This document shows positions 15,132 through 23,235 of a DNA stretch of 28,115 nucleotides, in pieces. The DNA is taken from the IMG/VR virus record IMGVR_UViG_3300030110_002080, positions 8,017 to 36,131 of that record. The stretch is one strand, 5' to 3'. This DNA comes from a virus. A program made the position numbers and the translations under genes. Within the stretch, counting starts at the first letter, position 1. Each line of letters opens with the position of its first letter. The notes under the pieces are model-generated. The model saw only the letters and a list, made by a program, of their open reading frames with translations. It did no database searches and was not told the origin of the DNA.

Positions 15132-15803
15132 TTGTCTGTAATGGCAGGGTTTGCTATTTTAATGGTGGAGGGATTGAATAAAGTATATCAAAGATTACAT
15201 TCAATACCCTTTGGTGTATATGGTGCGAGCAAAGCAGGGAAAACAACATTACACCACCAATTGAGAACTAGAGGAGAAGTACCTGATATAATGGAAAGAA
15301 CTGTAGGTTTAGAAAGAGCCACAAGAAAATATATCAAATTAGATGGTAATGCACACACTGTCAAAACTGCTGATATTGGTGGACAAACTATTTATTGGAC
15401 AGAATGGATAAAAGATATGAAAGAGCGTAGAACAAAATATATTATTTTTTTAATTGATGATAGACATATGGATAAACACTATGATATTGAACAACAATTG
15501 TGTTGGACATTTTTAGTAGATACTATTTGTGCTAGTCATTGGAATGTTAAAAACAAATTAAAAAAGAAAAAAGACCATGATTATCCTATAGCAGTGGGTG
15601 TTTGGGCAAACAAATATGATTTATGGAAAGACAAATATGAACATGAAGGAGAAATAGAAAAGCATCCTATTTTTGATGCATTTAGAGCAGGAATGCAAAA
15701 ATTAAATGAAAAGGGAATTCCTTGTTTTAAATACATTGTTAGTGCCAAAACTGACTCAACTATGGTATATAGAGGAATCTTAACAATGATAAAGGACTAC
15801 TAG
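15132..15803 (+). CDS. Arf/SR-beta-like small GTPase
   Basis: All five G motifs are visible in 223 residues: P-loop GASKAGKT (31-38), a switch I Thr in RTVGLE (T57), DIGGQT (81-86, the Asp-x-Gly-Gly-Gln form of Arf-type GTPases), NKYD (160-163) and SAK (204-206). It should bind and hydrolyse GTP as a switch. The N-terminus (about residues 5-24, FAILMVEGLNKVYQRLH) is amphipathic, as in Arf proteins, and could touch membrane. An insertion of about 20 basic residues lies before NKYD. TTG 15132 is three bases after GGTGAT; ATG 15141 is the alternative. The two preceding genes encode membrane proteins. A Ras-superfamily GTPase inside a viral structural operon is very unusual. Confidence 0.85.
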   Translation: MSVMAGFAILMVEGLNKVYQRLHSIPFGVYGASKAGKTTLHHQLRTRGEVPDIMERTVGLERATRKYIKLDGNAHTVKTADIGGQTIYWTEWIKDMKERRTKYIIFLIDDRHMDKHYDIEQQLCWTFLVDTICASHWNVKNKLKKKKDHDYPIAVGVWANKYDLWKDKYEHEGEIEKHPIFDAFRAGMQKLNEKGIPCFKYIVSAKTDSTMVYRGILTMIKDY

Positions 15804-15814
15804 GTGTGAAGACC

Positions 15815-16486
15815 ATGACGATGAACTATCAGCCACCTAATTTAATTGGTGCAACTACTACATCTGTAGCGTCAAATGCCTTCATGGACAGGCATGACCA
15901 AGCAAGAGCAGCAGGTACAGTAATGTTGTACGAATTTAAGAATATAAAACCGAAAAAACAATTGAAAGAAATAACTAAGATTCTTTTACCTGAGAAAAAA
16001 TCTTTTCTCAAAATACCCTATAGTTTCAAATATAACATGAAAGATAGATGTGTTGTATGTGGAACACAAAAAGTTTGGGAATCAAGTGATAATCTTAGAC
16101 CTCCTTTACCACTACATAAGGTTCGCAAAGGATATCCAATGAGAGGAACATATTGTGAGAAACAAATACATAGACAATATGAAATGTTAGAACAACAGAT
16201 ATTAGCGGAAGAACATGGATTGTCCTATAGTGCGTATATTCCTAAAATGCCTAATTTGAATCCACTATCTAGTGGGCCATTAACAAGTTTAAAACAAGGA
16301 GATATACAATCTCTTGCGGGTCTAGGTTGGACAATTAAACCTCCTCAAGCAAAGAGTGAAAGTAGAGAAGAAGAATTATTTAGACTATTAATAGAAAATG
16401 AATCTAATACCAAAAGAGTGAAAGTCTTATTGACCGAAGGCGTTAAGGTTACAAGTGGAAGCGTACAGGCGGAGAGTGAGAAGTAA
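15815..16486 (+). CDS. Hypothetical zinc-binding protein
   Basis: AGGTG at 15802-15806 is eight bases before ATG 15815, which I prefer to GTG 15806; the product is then 223 residues. A possible zinc site is C79-x2-C82 (DRCVVCGTQ) with C114 and H119 (TYCEKQIHRQ). The N-terminus is polar, residues 40-70 are basic, and the C-terminal third is disordered followed by a helix (REEELFRLLIENES). No HNH signature is complete. Its tight linkage to the GTPase upstream (eleven bases) and to the next gene (TAATG overlap) suggests a joint role, otherwise unknown. Confidence 0.65.
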   Translation: MTMNYQPPNLIGATTTSVASNAFMDRHDQARAAGTVMLYEFKNIKPKKQLKEITKILLPEKKSFLKIPYSFKYNMKDRCVVCGTQKVWESSDNLRPPLPLHKVRKGYPMRGTYCEKQIHRQYEMLEQQILAEEHGLSYSAYIPKMPNLNPLSSGPLTSLKQGDIQSLAGLGWTIKPPQAKSESREEELFRLLIENESNTKRVKVLLTEGVKVTSGSVQAESEK

Positions 16487-17172
16487 TGGGATTATTCGGA
16501 ACAAGCAATTCACAATTGGCTACTAGTATATCTAATAGTCAACAAACACAATTTAAAACAATGAACAATTTATTAACATTACAAGAGAATCATGTAGAAG
16601 ATTTTTTTCAATATCATGGTGAGGCTTTTCTCTCTAGTATGGAACAATTAATTGAAGATGTAGTTGCTAGAGTAGTTGGAGATATGTTATCAAAATTGGA
16701 ATTTAATACATCAAGTGGTGGTTTTGTTTTAAATACAGATGTTAAAGAACAATTTCAACAAATTACTGATGCTAACATAGAATTAGATTTACAGAACTTA
16801 TTGAATTCAGCAATAAATTCAGAAGTTATTATGCAACGTAGAATGGCTAAAGCACAATACTTGGAGTCTCAAGGATTCGGTGGACAAGCAGCCGCTACAC
16901 AACCCCAACTTAGCAATCCGATGGGAATGAACCCACAAAATATACAAGGTAGTAATATGGGAACAGGAATAAATAATACTATGATGCAGCAACAAATGGC
17001 TATGAATAATGGTAGTGGATATCCTGTTCCTCCTGCCGGATACGATAATATGAATAATGCATATTGGATAGACCCTAATACAGGTCAAATGACATATACA
17101 CCTCCTGCAAGTGGATTAGGTTTAGGTGCGGCTATAACCAAAGGCGTTGCTTGGGCTAAATGGCTTGCATAA
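16486..17172 (+). CDS. Hypothetical protein with Met/Asn/Gln-rich region
   Basis: The 228-residue protein starts in a TAATG overlap, with GGCGGAGAGTGAG upstream. Residues about 25-110 are helical (MNNLLTLQENHVEDFF, FLSSMEQLIEDVVARVVGDM), ending in a helix with IMQRRMAKAQYLESQGF. Residues 125-190 are low complexity, rich in Met, Asn, Gln and Gly. A Tyr/Pro segment (YWIDPNTGQMTYTPPASG) and a hydrophobic Gly/Ala end (LGLGAAITKGVAWAKWLA) follow. The C-terminal tail could insert into membrane. No family recognised; probably structural by context. Confidence 0.65.
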   Translation: MGLFGTSNSQLATSISNSQQTQFKTMNNLLTLQENHVEDFFQYHGEAFLSSMEQLIEDVVARVVGDMLSKLEFNTSSGGFVLNTDVKEQFQQITDANIELDLQNLLNSAINSEVIMQRRMAKAQYLESQGFGGQAAATQPQLSNPMGMNPQNIQGSNMGTGINNTMMQQQMAMNNGSGYPVPPAGYDNMNNAYWIDPNTGQMTYTPPASGLGLGAAITKGVAWAKWLA

Positions 17173-17185
17173 GGTGGTTTGATGT

Positions 17186-19189
17186 ATGGGCGAAATGACA
17201 ATACCTGCTGACATAGTTCCTAATACAGAACAAGACGTTGTATTAGATACTAAAGAACTAAGTCAGAATTTTGATGCATTGAGTTCTCAAGATAATAAGA
17301 ACCCTATTCCATTAAGTATGTTAGCATATATCTTTTCTAGAGTTATGCGTTCTAGTGAAAGAAGTGATAAAATGAAAGAAGTAAAAACACAGTTAATAAG
17401 TCTGTTACAAAAAGATGATGCTGATTTTGAAATGTTGCGAAGAAGAGAAGAGGGATTAATTGACAAAATTACTGAAGCAGAAATAGATAGACATTTTAGA
17501 CATTATTTAGATAAAATAGAAGAAACAGATATATTGAACTTGATAACTGCATTAAAAGAAAATGACTATATAGATAAAATTAGTTTTGACCTCTTAGATG
17601 ATGATAAATTAAAAAATTTTAAATTATCACAATTGGATAATCAATCTGCAATAAATAGATTAATGAGTGTAGTTGAAAGAGGAGAAGATGTATCATCTGA
17701 AGATGAACCTGAAGATGAACCTGAAGATGAGGATGATGATTTTGAAAGAAGTGGAAAATTAATGAGTGCTATTGATAGTTCTAAACCTATACTGTATCCT
17801 ATGATTACACAGTACATAAAAGAGAAAGGAGAAGGATTTGAAATAGATACTAAAGAATATATGAACGAAGTCTTTGAAAAAGAAGGATTTGGTTCTATTG
17901 ATAGTGAAGATTTTCCTTTTAAAACAGGTTTGCTTGGAGGTAAATTTAAGCAACAAAAAGGTGAAGAACAGGGTGAAGAAAAAGGAATTCCATTATTACA
18001 TTTGAAGTTAGTTGGCAAAAAAGGTGTAGGAAGATATGAAAAAGGTGAAGATAAATTTCTTCTTGAAACCTTTGAAGGTAGTAAAAAATTTGACACATTG
18101 GAAGATGCATATGATGGTATAGAAGATTTTATGAAAAAAACACTAAGCAGCAAAAATTTTCTTGATAAGATAATACTTAAACAAGACAAACATCCCTTGA
18201 AGAATATTCTTTTAAAATATTTAACCGCAGAAAGAAGAGAATTAAGATTAGGTAACATAAGTGTAGATATAGAAACAGATTTTGTGAAAGAAAAAGAAAA
18301 ATGGGTAGCAAGTATGGAAAAGAAATTTAATTTAGCGGGAGGTATAGATGTTAAATTAACTCGTAAAGATAGAACAATAGCAAAAAATATATTTCAAATT
18401 ATGTCAAAGTTTGAGAACTTCGATGGTGAATTATTACAGTCTTTAGTAGATAATGAAGTACAGGGTCAAAAAGATGCAAGTGACATTATTTTAGACTATT
18501 ATGGTGTATCTGAAGCAAAGGATGCTGCTGAAGACACACAAAATGAAATAGAAGATAATAACAATAACTGGTCTGAAATTGAAACTCCATATAAATTATT
18601 AAAAGAAAACGATGAAGTGCCTGTTAATTTGATGGATATTTTAGATGAATATAAGGCATTACAAACTAAAAATGAATTTGATTTTGAAAATGTTATGCTT
18701 TATGTAAAAGATTTTGCCAGTGGAGGAAAGGGAAAGGCGGGATATGTACAAGGAGCAAGTAGAATACCAATAATTACTGCTGATGTAACATTTAATATGT
18801 CTACGCTTCTTGATACTAGACCTAAAAATTATCAAATGTTTATTCGCAAACCTAGAGCCGCACGTAATGTTAGTAGAGGTAAAAAACAAAGAGAAGGTAG
18901 ATTTAAGGAATTAAGACAAAAAGAGGAACGATTCAAGAATCCTAAACTACGAGCAAAGTATTTAGGTCCATTTAATCTTAGTGATGAAAAAATTGATGCT
19001 TACTTTGAAGGTCGCTATGAACCACTATCAGATGAAGAAAGAGAAGAATTTGAAAATCTTACTGAAGAGTTAAAGAGGGAAGAAGAAAAAGAAACAGAAC
19101 AACCATTTGATATAGTTAAAATTCAGAAAGATTTTTTAAATGTTAAAAGAGCCTATAACAGTCTTAAGGCAATAGTAGGAGGTAATTAA
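17186..19189 (+). CDS. Large hypothetical virion-associated protein
   Basis: This 667-residue acidic protein is unrecognised. The N-terminal 150 residues are helical. Residues about 170-190 are a run of EDEP repeats coded by 12-base units (17699-17722). A folded middle part follows (LLHLKLVGKKGVGRYEKGED, FDTLEDAYDGIEDFMKK). Further on are a helical region, a beta-like segment (GYVQGASRIPIITADVTFNM), a basic Arg/Lys-rich stretch (RKPRAARNVSRGKKQR) and a charged C-terminal helix. GGTGG is eight bases before ATG 17186. It ends one base before the connector gene. Size and position suggest an internal or portal-proximal virion protein; that is inference. Confidence 0.65.
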   Translation: MGEMTIPADIVPNTEQDVVLDTKELSQNFDALSSQDNKNPIPLSMLAYIFSRVMRSSERSDKMKEVKTQLISLLQKDDADFEMLRRREEGLIDKITEAEIDRHFRHYLDKIEETDILNLITALKENDYIDKISFDLLDDDKLKNFKLSQLDNQSAINRLMSVVERGEDVSSEDEPEDEPEDEDDDFERSGKLMSAIDSSKPILYPMITQYIKEKGEGFEIDTKEYMNEVFEKEGFGSIDSEDFPFKTGLLGGKFKQQKGEEQGEEKGIPLLHLKLVGKKGVGRYEKGEDKFLLETFEGSKKFDTLEDAYDGIEDFMKKTLSSKNFLDKIILKQDKHPLKNILLKYLTAERRELRLGNISVDIETDFVKEKEKWVASMEKKFNLAGGIDVKLTRKDRTIAKNIFQIMSKFENFDGELLQSLVDNEVQGQKDASDIILDYYGVSEAKDAAEDTQNEIEDNNNNWSEIETPYKLLKENDEVPVNLMDILDEYKALQTKNEFDFENVMLYVKDFASGGKGKAGYVQGASRIPIITADVTFNMSTLLDTRPKNYQMFIRKPRAARNVSRGKKQREGRFKELRQKEERFKNPKLRAKYLGPFNLSDEKIDAYFEGRYEPLSDEEREEFENLTEELKREEEKETEQPFDIVKIQKDFLNVKRAYNSLKAIVGGN

Positions 19190-19190
19190 A

Positions 19191-20291
19191 ATGGGCAAAG
19201 TTTCATCCCCTAGTGATTTTACAAATATAAATGTGGATTATTCAGCAGGTAATGGACATTATACTACTCATACAGATATTTCTAATTTATTACAAATAAG
19301 TTCGTTTAGTGCAAATACAACTCCTAATCTTTCTGAAATAGGTAAACTAATAAAAAGAGCAGAAGAAAAAATTGATGATTCTATTAAAACATCATACAGA
19401 CCTATTATTTACAAAGACGAATTCCATTCATTTGATAATCTAAGACAACGTGCATATCCTATTAGACCATACAAAGACTATGTAGGATTTATTCAGTTAA
19501 GTTATCCTAAAGTACAAAAGTTGGTTAGATTAGAAGTATATCAAGGCGATGTATGGAAAGATTTGGCTTCTGCTACTGCAACATTAACAGTTCCTAATTC
19601 TGCAACTACAAATGATTGGACAATAACATTAACTGTAGGTAATCCTACTACCTATACTTTTGAAATTAAAAACTTAGCAAATAACAGTGTTAGACATTTT
19701 TATGATAATTTTGGCCCTAAGACTACGGCAAGTCAAATAGTTGATGCTATTAATGAAGTGTACCCTATGAAAACTGCTAAGTTTACAGGAGAAACTGCAC
19801 CTAAATCTATTACTGCAAATGGTTCTACTACTGTACATGTTTCTGATTTCTTTTATGCTACTTTAGATAGTGAAGATAAAACAACCATAGTAATTAGTTC
19901 ATTATTAGATGGAGAAGATGGAACATTTTGTACATTATCTTCTACATATGGTTCAGTATCTTCCTTTGATGATAATCAAACTTCAGGAAGAGATGATGAT
20001 TATTGGACTATAAATGATGAAGGAAAAATTTTCTTTAGACAACAATACCCATATAATCAACACCATTCAATTAGAGTTACCTATGTTGCAGGTGAAGGTA
20101 GAGTACCTGCTCCTATACATGAGGCAGCCACAAAACTTGTAGCGGCTGAAATAATTAGACATGATGATAATTCAATATTAATTGCTGAAACAGGTTCTAA
20201 TATTGATTTGAAAGCCAAACATGATATATTATTGGAAGAAGCAAATGCAATCTTAAATGGGAAGAAAAACCTTGTTCATTTTATATCGTGA
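19191..20291 (+). CDS. Probable head-tail connector (adaptor) protein
   Basis: Residues 25-65 (HTDISNLLQISSF, EIGKLIKRAEEKIDDSIKTSYRP) and the C-terminal 60 residues (PAPIHEAATKLVAAEIIRHDD, KAKHDILLEEANAIL) read like the helices of gp6/gp15-type adaptor proteins that sit below the portal. Between them is a beta-rich insert of about 200 residues (LTVPNSATTNDWTITLTVG, STTVHVSDFFYATLD, TTIVISSLLDGEDG), making this protein, at 366 residues, far longer than usual adaptors of 100-150. The position just before tail completion and tail tube genes supports the role. GGAGGT precedes ATG 19191; the stop overlaps the next start (GTGA). Confidence 0.65.
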   Translation: MGKVSSPSDFTNINVDYSAGNGHYTTHTDISNLLQISSFSANTTPNLSEIGKLIKRAEEKIDDSIKTSYRPIIYKDEFHSFDNLRQRAYPIRPYKDYVGFIQLSYPKVQKLVRLEVYQGDVWKDLASATATLTVPNSATTNDWTITLTVGNPTTYTFEIKNLANNSVRHFYDNFGPKTTASQIVDAINEVYPMKTAKFTGETAPKSITANGSTTVHVSDFFYATLDSEDKTTIVISSLLDGEDGTFCTLSSTYGSVSSFDDNQTSGRDDDYWTINDEGKIFFRQQYPYNQHHSIRVTYVAGEGRVPAPIHEAATKLVAAEIIRHDDNSILIAETGSNIDLKAKHDILLEEANAILNGKKNLVHFIS

Positions 20292-20479
20292 TTAATATGG
20301 AAGATGTTATCAAATTGTTTAAAGAAATTGTTGCAATTCAGCAACAGCGTAATGATATGTTAAAGGATAGTATATATGCTGAATTTGCATTATCTGATGA
20401 AGCAGTTATAGAACAAGCCCACAGTGTATTTGATAAAGCGTTTGCAAAAAGAATAGAAGAAGAGGTTGCTAAATTATGA
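20288..20479 (+). CDS. Small helical protein in the connector cluster
   Basis: The product has 63 residues from GTG 20288, which overlaps the preceding TGA, or 60 from ATG 20297, which has CGTGAT four bases upstream. It is entirely helical and charged (DVIKLFKEIVAIQQQRNDML, EQAHSVFDKAFAKRIEEEVAKL). It overlaps the next gene by four bases (ATGA). Small genes here often encode head-tail joining or neck proteins, but I cannot assign it to a family. Confidence 0.6.
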   Translation: MINMEDVIKLFKEIVAIQQQRNDMLKDSIYAEFALSDEAVIEQAHSVFDKAFAKRIEEEVAKL

Positions 20480-21024
20480 TGGATGAAGTAACTTTTCTTA
20501 TACGCTTATTATCTGATAGATGGGATGCCGCAGTTACTTCTTTAGGTAGTCAATTACCTACAAACCATAGACCTCTTTCTACAGGTAATAGTGCTTCTAT
20601 TAAAATTTTAGATATACGTTCATTAGAACCAAAAGAAGGAAGAAGAGTTGATGTAGATTCTCATTCAGTGCTTTTAGTGTTTGAAGATGGTATGTCTCAA
20701 ACAAATCCAACTATTGATACAGTGGTTAGAAATGAAACATTTAACATGACAATACATATGAGAGTATTACATAGAAGAGACTTTTCTTCCCTTACTGATT
20801 CTAGAGATAGACTACAAAGTATTTATCGAATCACCCGATACATTTTAGAGAATAATGCTCGTAGCCCTACCGTGTATCAAGGAGGCGGAACTTCGGGAAC
20901 TGTTGAAGAATCTGCTGAATTAATTACATTCACAGGTAGAAGTGAAGCCAATGATAGGGGCAAAAGGTTATTGGGCTACAAACTATCGGTAGAGATTAAG
21001 CGGTTCGGGCGAAGTACAGTTTAG
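20476..21024 (+). CDS. Probable tail completion / tail terminator protein
   Basis: This 182-residue protein lies directly before the tail tube gene, where tail terminators (lambda gpU, HK97 gp10 and relatives) are encoded. The pattern fits: an N-terminal helix (DEVTFLIRLLSDRWDAAV), then strands (ASIKILDIRSL, HSVLLVFEDG, NMTIHMRVLHRRDF), a helix (SRDRLQSIYRITRYILENN), and a final strand pair (ELITFTGRSE, LLGYKLSVEIKRFG). Such proteins form the ring that caps the finished tail and joins it to the head. It starts in an ATGA overlap and ends just before AGGTGAG of the tube gene. Assignment rests on position and secondary-structure pattern. Confidence 0.6.
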   Translation: MMDEVTFLIRLLSDRWDAAVTSLGSQLPTNHRPLSTGNSASIKILDIRSLEPKEGRRVDVDSHSVLLVFEDGMSQTNPTIDTVVRNETFNMTIHMRVLHRRDFSSLTDSRDRLQSIYRITRYILENNARSPTVYQGGGTSGTVEESAELITFTGRSEANDRGKRLLGYKLSVEIKRFGRSTV

Positions 21025-21034
21025 GTGAGAAAAA

Positions 21035-22561
21035 ATGGTAAGTAATGAGATATTTGTAGGAGCAGGAGTAACTGCTAGTTTAGCACCGGAAGCCCGTATA
21101 TTTCTAGGTGATGATGTTCAAACTGCTGCTACTGATACAACAAATAATAGTAGTACTGTTACATTAGATTCATACGCAGCAGGAGATATAGGGATAGATT
21201 TAGTTCCTAATCTATATGTTGGTTGTTTTATAGAAATAGAATTGGCGGCAGATGCCACTAAAAAGAACATATATCTTATTGAATCTAATACTGTAAGTAC
21301 TATAACAGTTACAGGAGATATAAGAGGAGATATGGGTGCAACTACAGATGTTAAAGCAACAATACAATCCTTTGGAGCACCTGTTCCTACGCCACCTGTT
21401 AATTCTAAAACAACTATATTATCTGACAATTGGTTAGGTCTTGTTAATACTTTTACACCACCAAACGTAGAAGTAGAAACAGGTGAATTAAATTTAGTTG
21501 CAGGTGGTTCTAGAAATTTAGGATTTCAATTTACTAAAGGTGAAACAGTTAGTGGTGGAAGTATTGAGTTTTCAATGAATAATCCAATGTGGTTATACTA
21601 TACATTAGGAAGTATGAGTTTTACTATGTCTAGTCCTACTAGTACAGATACATCGGGAATAACCATAGATACAGATGGAACTAATAGTGCAATCATTAGA
21701 AGATTAACAGATTCAGGTGCAGGACACCATGCATATCCTGACCCTACACCTACAGGCGTTGCTCTTGCAGATGGTACTCATGGTTTAATACATGCAAGTA
21801 ATCCATTTGTTTATACTATAAGTGAAAATAATAAAGGAACATTACCTTCATTTGCTCTAGATGTTGCATATGCAAAAGGTGGTAAATCGGGTGCAGACTA
21901 TTCAGTTCAAACAGTACAATCATCTAGTACACCTGAAGAAGAAGTATACTCTAGAATCTTTACAGGGTGTCAAGTTAATTCTCTAAATATACAATTTGAT
22001 GAAGGACAAGAAGTGAAAAATTCAGTAGAATTAGTAACTCGTAGTGCATTCGATGCACCACAAAATTATTCACCACAAAGACAGGTAACAGACATAACAT
22101 CTTTTGCAAATTATTCAGAGAATAAAATACCATACTTATTCCATGATGGTACAATTGAAATATACGGTCAAACATTCGCTAGAGTAAAATCCGGTAGTTT
22201 AACAATAAATAATAATATTGTAGGTCAAAGATTTATTGGTAATTATAACAATCAAATTATGTCTAACCATACTGCCGGACAAAGACAATATGAATTATCT
22301 TTAACACTTCTTATCACTGATACAAAGGTTTGGGATTTAATGAGAGAAGGTGGTGAAGATAATACCAACATTCTCAAACTAAGATTTGAAAGAAGTGCTA
22401 CTGATTTTGTAGACTTACAATTTAAAGATTATATTACTCGTTCTGTTTCTGTACCATATCCTGATGATAAAGGACCAATTGAAGTTGAACTTACAATAAG
22501 CCCTAGAACATTACACAGTTGTACTTCACAAAGTAGATGGGCTATATTCAATGTTGATTAA
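21035..22561 (+). CDS. Major tail tube protein
   Basis: This 508-residue protein is almost wholly beta. Its C-terminal half has the tube-protein pattern: RIFTGCQVNSLNIQFDEGQ, FHDGTIEIYGQTFARVKSG, SLTINNNIVGQRFIGN, a TAGQRQYELSLTLLITD strand, and YITRSVSVPYPDDKGPIEVELTI near the end. It should polymerise into the non-contractile tail tube. The N-terminal half contains an additional beta-rich domain, making it larger than common siphovirus tube proteins. AGGTGAG precedes ATG 21035. It is followed by a 93-base structured gap and then the tail chaperone and tape measure genes, the normal siphovirus order. No sheath protein is seen. Confidence 0.8.
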   Translation: MVSNEIFVGAGVTASLAPEARIFLGDDVQTAATDTTNNSSTVTLDSYAAGDIGIDLVPNLYVGCFIEIELAADATKKNIYLIESNTVSTITVTGDIRGDMGATTDVKATIQSFGAPVPTPPVNSKTTILSDNWLGLVNTFTPPNVEVETGELNLVAGGSRNLGFQFTKGETVSGGSIEFSMNNPMWLYYTLGSMSFTMSSPTSTDTSGITIDTDGTNSAIIRRLTDSGAGHHAYPDPTPTGVALADGTHGLIHASNPFVYTISENNKGTLPSFALDVAYAKGGKSGADYSVQTVQSSSTPEEEVYSRIFTGCQVNSLNIQFDEGQEVKNSVELVTRSAFDAPQNYSPQRQVTDITSFANYSENKIPYLFHDGTIEIYGQTFARVKSGSLTINNNIVGQRFIGNYNNQIMSNHTAGQRQYELSLTLLITDTKVWDLMREGGEDNTNILKLRFERSATDFVDLQFKDYITRSVSVPYPDDKGPIEVELTISPRTLHSCTSQSRWAIFNVD

Positions 22562-22564
22562 GGA

Positions 22565-22589
22565 GGAATATCAGAAATATAAGATATTC
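22565..22589 (+). other. Small hairpin after tail tube gene
   Basis: GAATATC (22566-22572) pairs with GATATTC (22583-22589) around a ten-base loop, with one further G-U pair at the base. It begins four bases after the tube gene stop. It may protect the 3' end of tube mRNA or slow read-through; no terminator U-run follows. Confidence 0.5.
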
Positions 22590-22601
22590 TAGTATTTGAA
22601 A

Positions 22602-22650
22602 TTCCACCAACAATCCGTTTGTTTGTTTGTTGGTTATAAGTTAGGTGGAA
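22602..22650 (+). promoter_or_regulatory. Mutually exclusive RNA hairpins over a ribosome binding site
   Basis: Two folds compete. TTCCACC (22602-22608) can pair with GGTGGAA (22644-22650), which contains the AGGTGG ribosome binding site of the gene at 22655. Alternatively ACCAACAA (22606-22613) pairs with TTGTTGGT (22627-22634), leaving that site free. The arms share ACC at 22606-22608, so both cannot fully form. Four GTTT units fill the loop. This could set the low level of tail chaperone relative to tube protein. Pairing is seen; the regulatory role is inferred. Confidence 0.45.
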
Positions 22651-22654
22651 GAAA

Positions 22655-23023
22655 ATGAATAAAGAAGTAGTAAATGATAAGAGTGTGCTATTTGCACTAA
22701 ATGAAACAACGATGCATGAATTAAGAGTAAGTCCAAACTCTGAACAAATAATGAAAGTTTGGGTTAAAGAACCGACATGGCTTCAGGTAGAACAAGCCCT
22801 GTCTTCTGTAATGGATTTAAATCAACAGACCCAGTCTATGAATTTAGATTTAAATAAAATGTACAGATTTATGGTAGAGAACTTTATAGAGAAAACAGAG
22901 CCTTCTCTCAATACTTTAGAACTCTTGAAATTAAGTCCTTATATTGGTAGTCAATTAAAGGAAGTATTACCAAACCCATTCAATGATATGATAACGGAGG
23001 CTGATACGGGAAAAGAAAATTAA
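22655..23023 (+). CDS. Tail assembly chaperone, short form (gpG-like)
   Basis: The 122-residue zero-frame product lies between tail tube and tape measure, where siphoviruses encode the tail assembly chaperone. It has a beta N-terminus (SVLFALNETTMHELRVSP), a central MKVWVKEPTWLQVEQAL helix and C-terminal helices typical of this class. It should coat the tape measure protein during tail assembly and be absent from the finished virion. A GGGAAAA slippery site lies four codons before its TAA. ATG 22655 follows AGGTGG at good spacing. Confidence 0.75.
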   Translation: MNKEVVNDKSVLFALNETTMHELRVSPNSEQIMKVWVKEPTWLQVEQALSSVMDLNQQTQSMNLDLNKMYRFMVENFIEKTEPSLNTLELLKLSPYIGSQLKEVLPNPFNDMITEADTGKEN

Positions 23024-23232
23024 TACGAAAAGCATTAGAGGGAAAGGAAGTTTCTCCCTCTATTGGTTTACGTGTTTTATTATACTCTTATTGTAAAATA
23101 TTTAGTGTAAATCCCAATGATGCAAGACATACATCAATAAAAGACATGTTAGAAATGATATCAATACACACAACAGTAGAAGAAATGAAAGCGGATGAAA
23201 TGGAGAAATATAGAAAAAAAATGGAGAGATAA
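22655..23232 (+). CDS. Tail assembly chaperone, frameshifted long form (gpGT-like)
   Basis: A -1 shift at 23008-23014 moves ribosomes from the zero frame into an open frame running to TAA 23230-23232, adding 72 residues for about 192 in total. The added part (RKLIRKALEGKEVSPSIGL..., then VLLYSYCKIFSVNPND, IKDMLEMISIHT, EEMKADEMEKYRKKMER) is helical, like lambda gpT or P22-type equivalents, and would recruit the tape measure. The extension has no good start of its own, which agrees with expression by frameshifting. It ends three bases before the tape measure start. Confidence 0.8.
23008..23014 (+). promoter_or_regulatory. -1 ribosomal frameshift site GGGAAAA
   Basis: The heptamer is in the correct phase (G GGA AAA relative to the chaperone frame) and fits X-XXY-YYZ. 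It is close to lambda's GGGAAAG. A possible stimulatory hairpin begins 21 bases downstream. Confidence 0.8.
23036..23062 (+). other. Candidate frameshift-stimulating hairpin
   Basis: TAGAGGGA (23036-23043) pairs perfectly with TCCCTCTA (23055-23062), leaving an eleven-base loop. It lies 21 bases after the slippery heptamer, farther than the usual 5-9, so its role in frameshifting is uncertain, but it is the strongest fold nearby. Confidence 0.5.
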
Positions 23233-23235
23233 GTT

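Noticed and set aside
17641-18258. 205-codon minus-strand open frame
   Set aside because: It is antisense to the 667-residue gene; the Ser/Phe/Leu-rich product reflects the complement of Glu/Lys/Asp codons. All other minus-strand frames in the window are rejected for the same reason.
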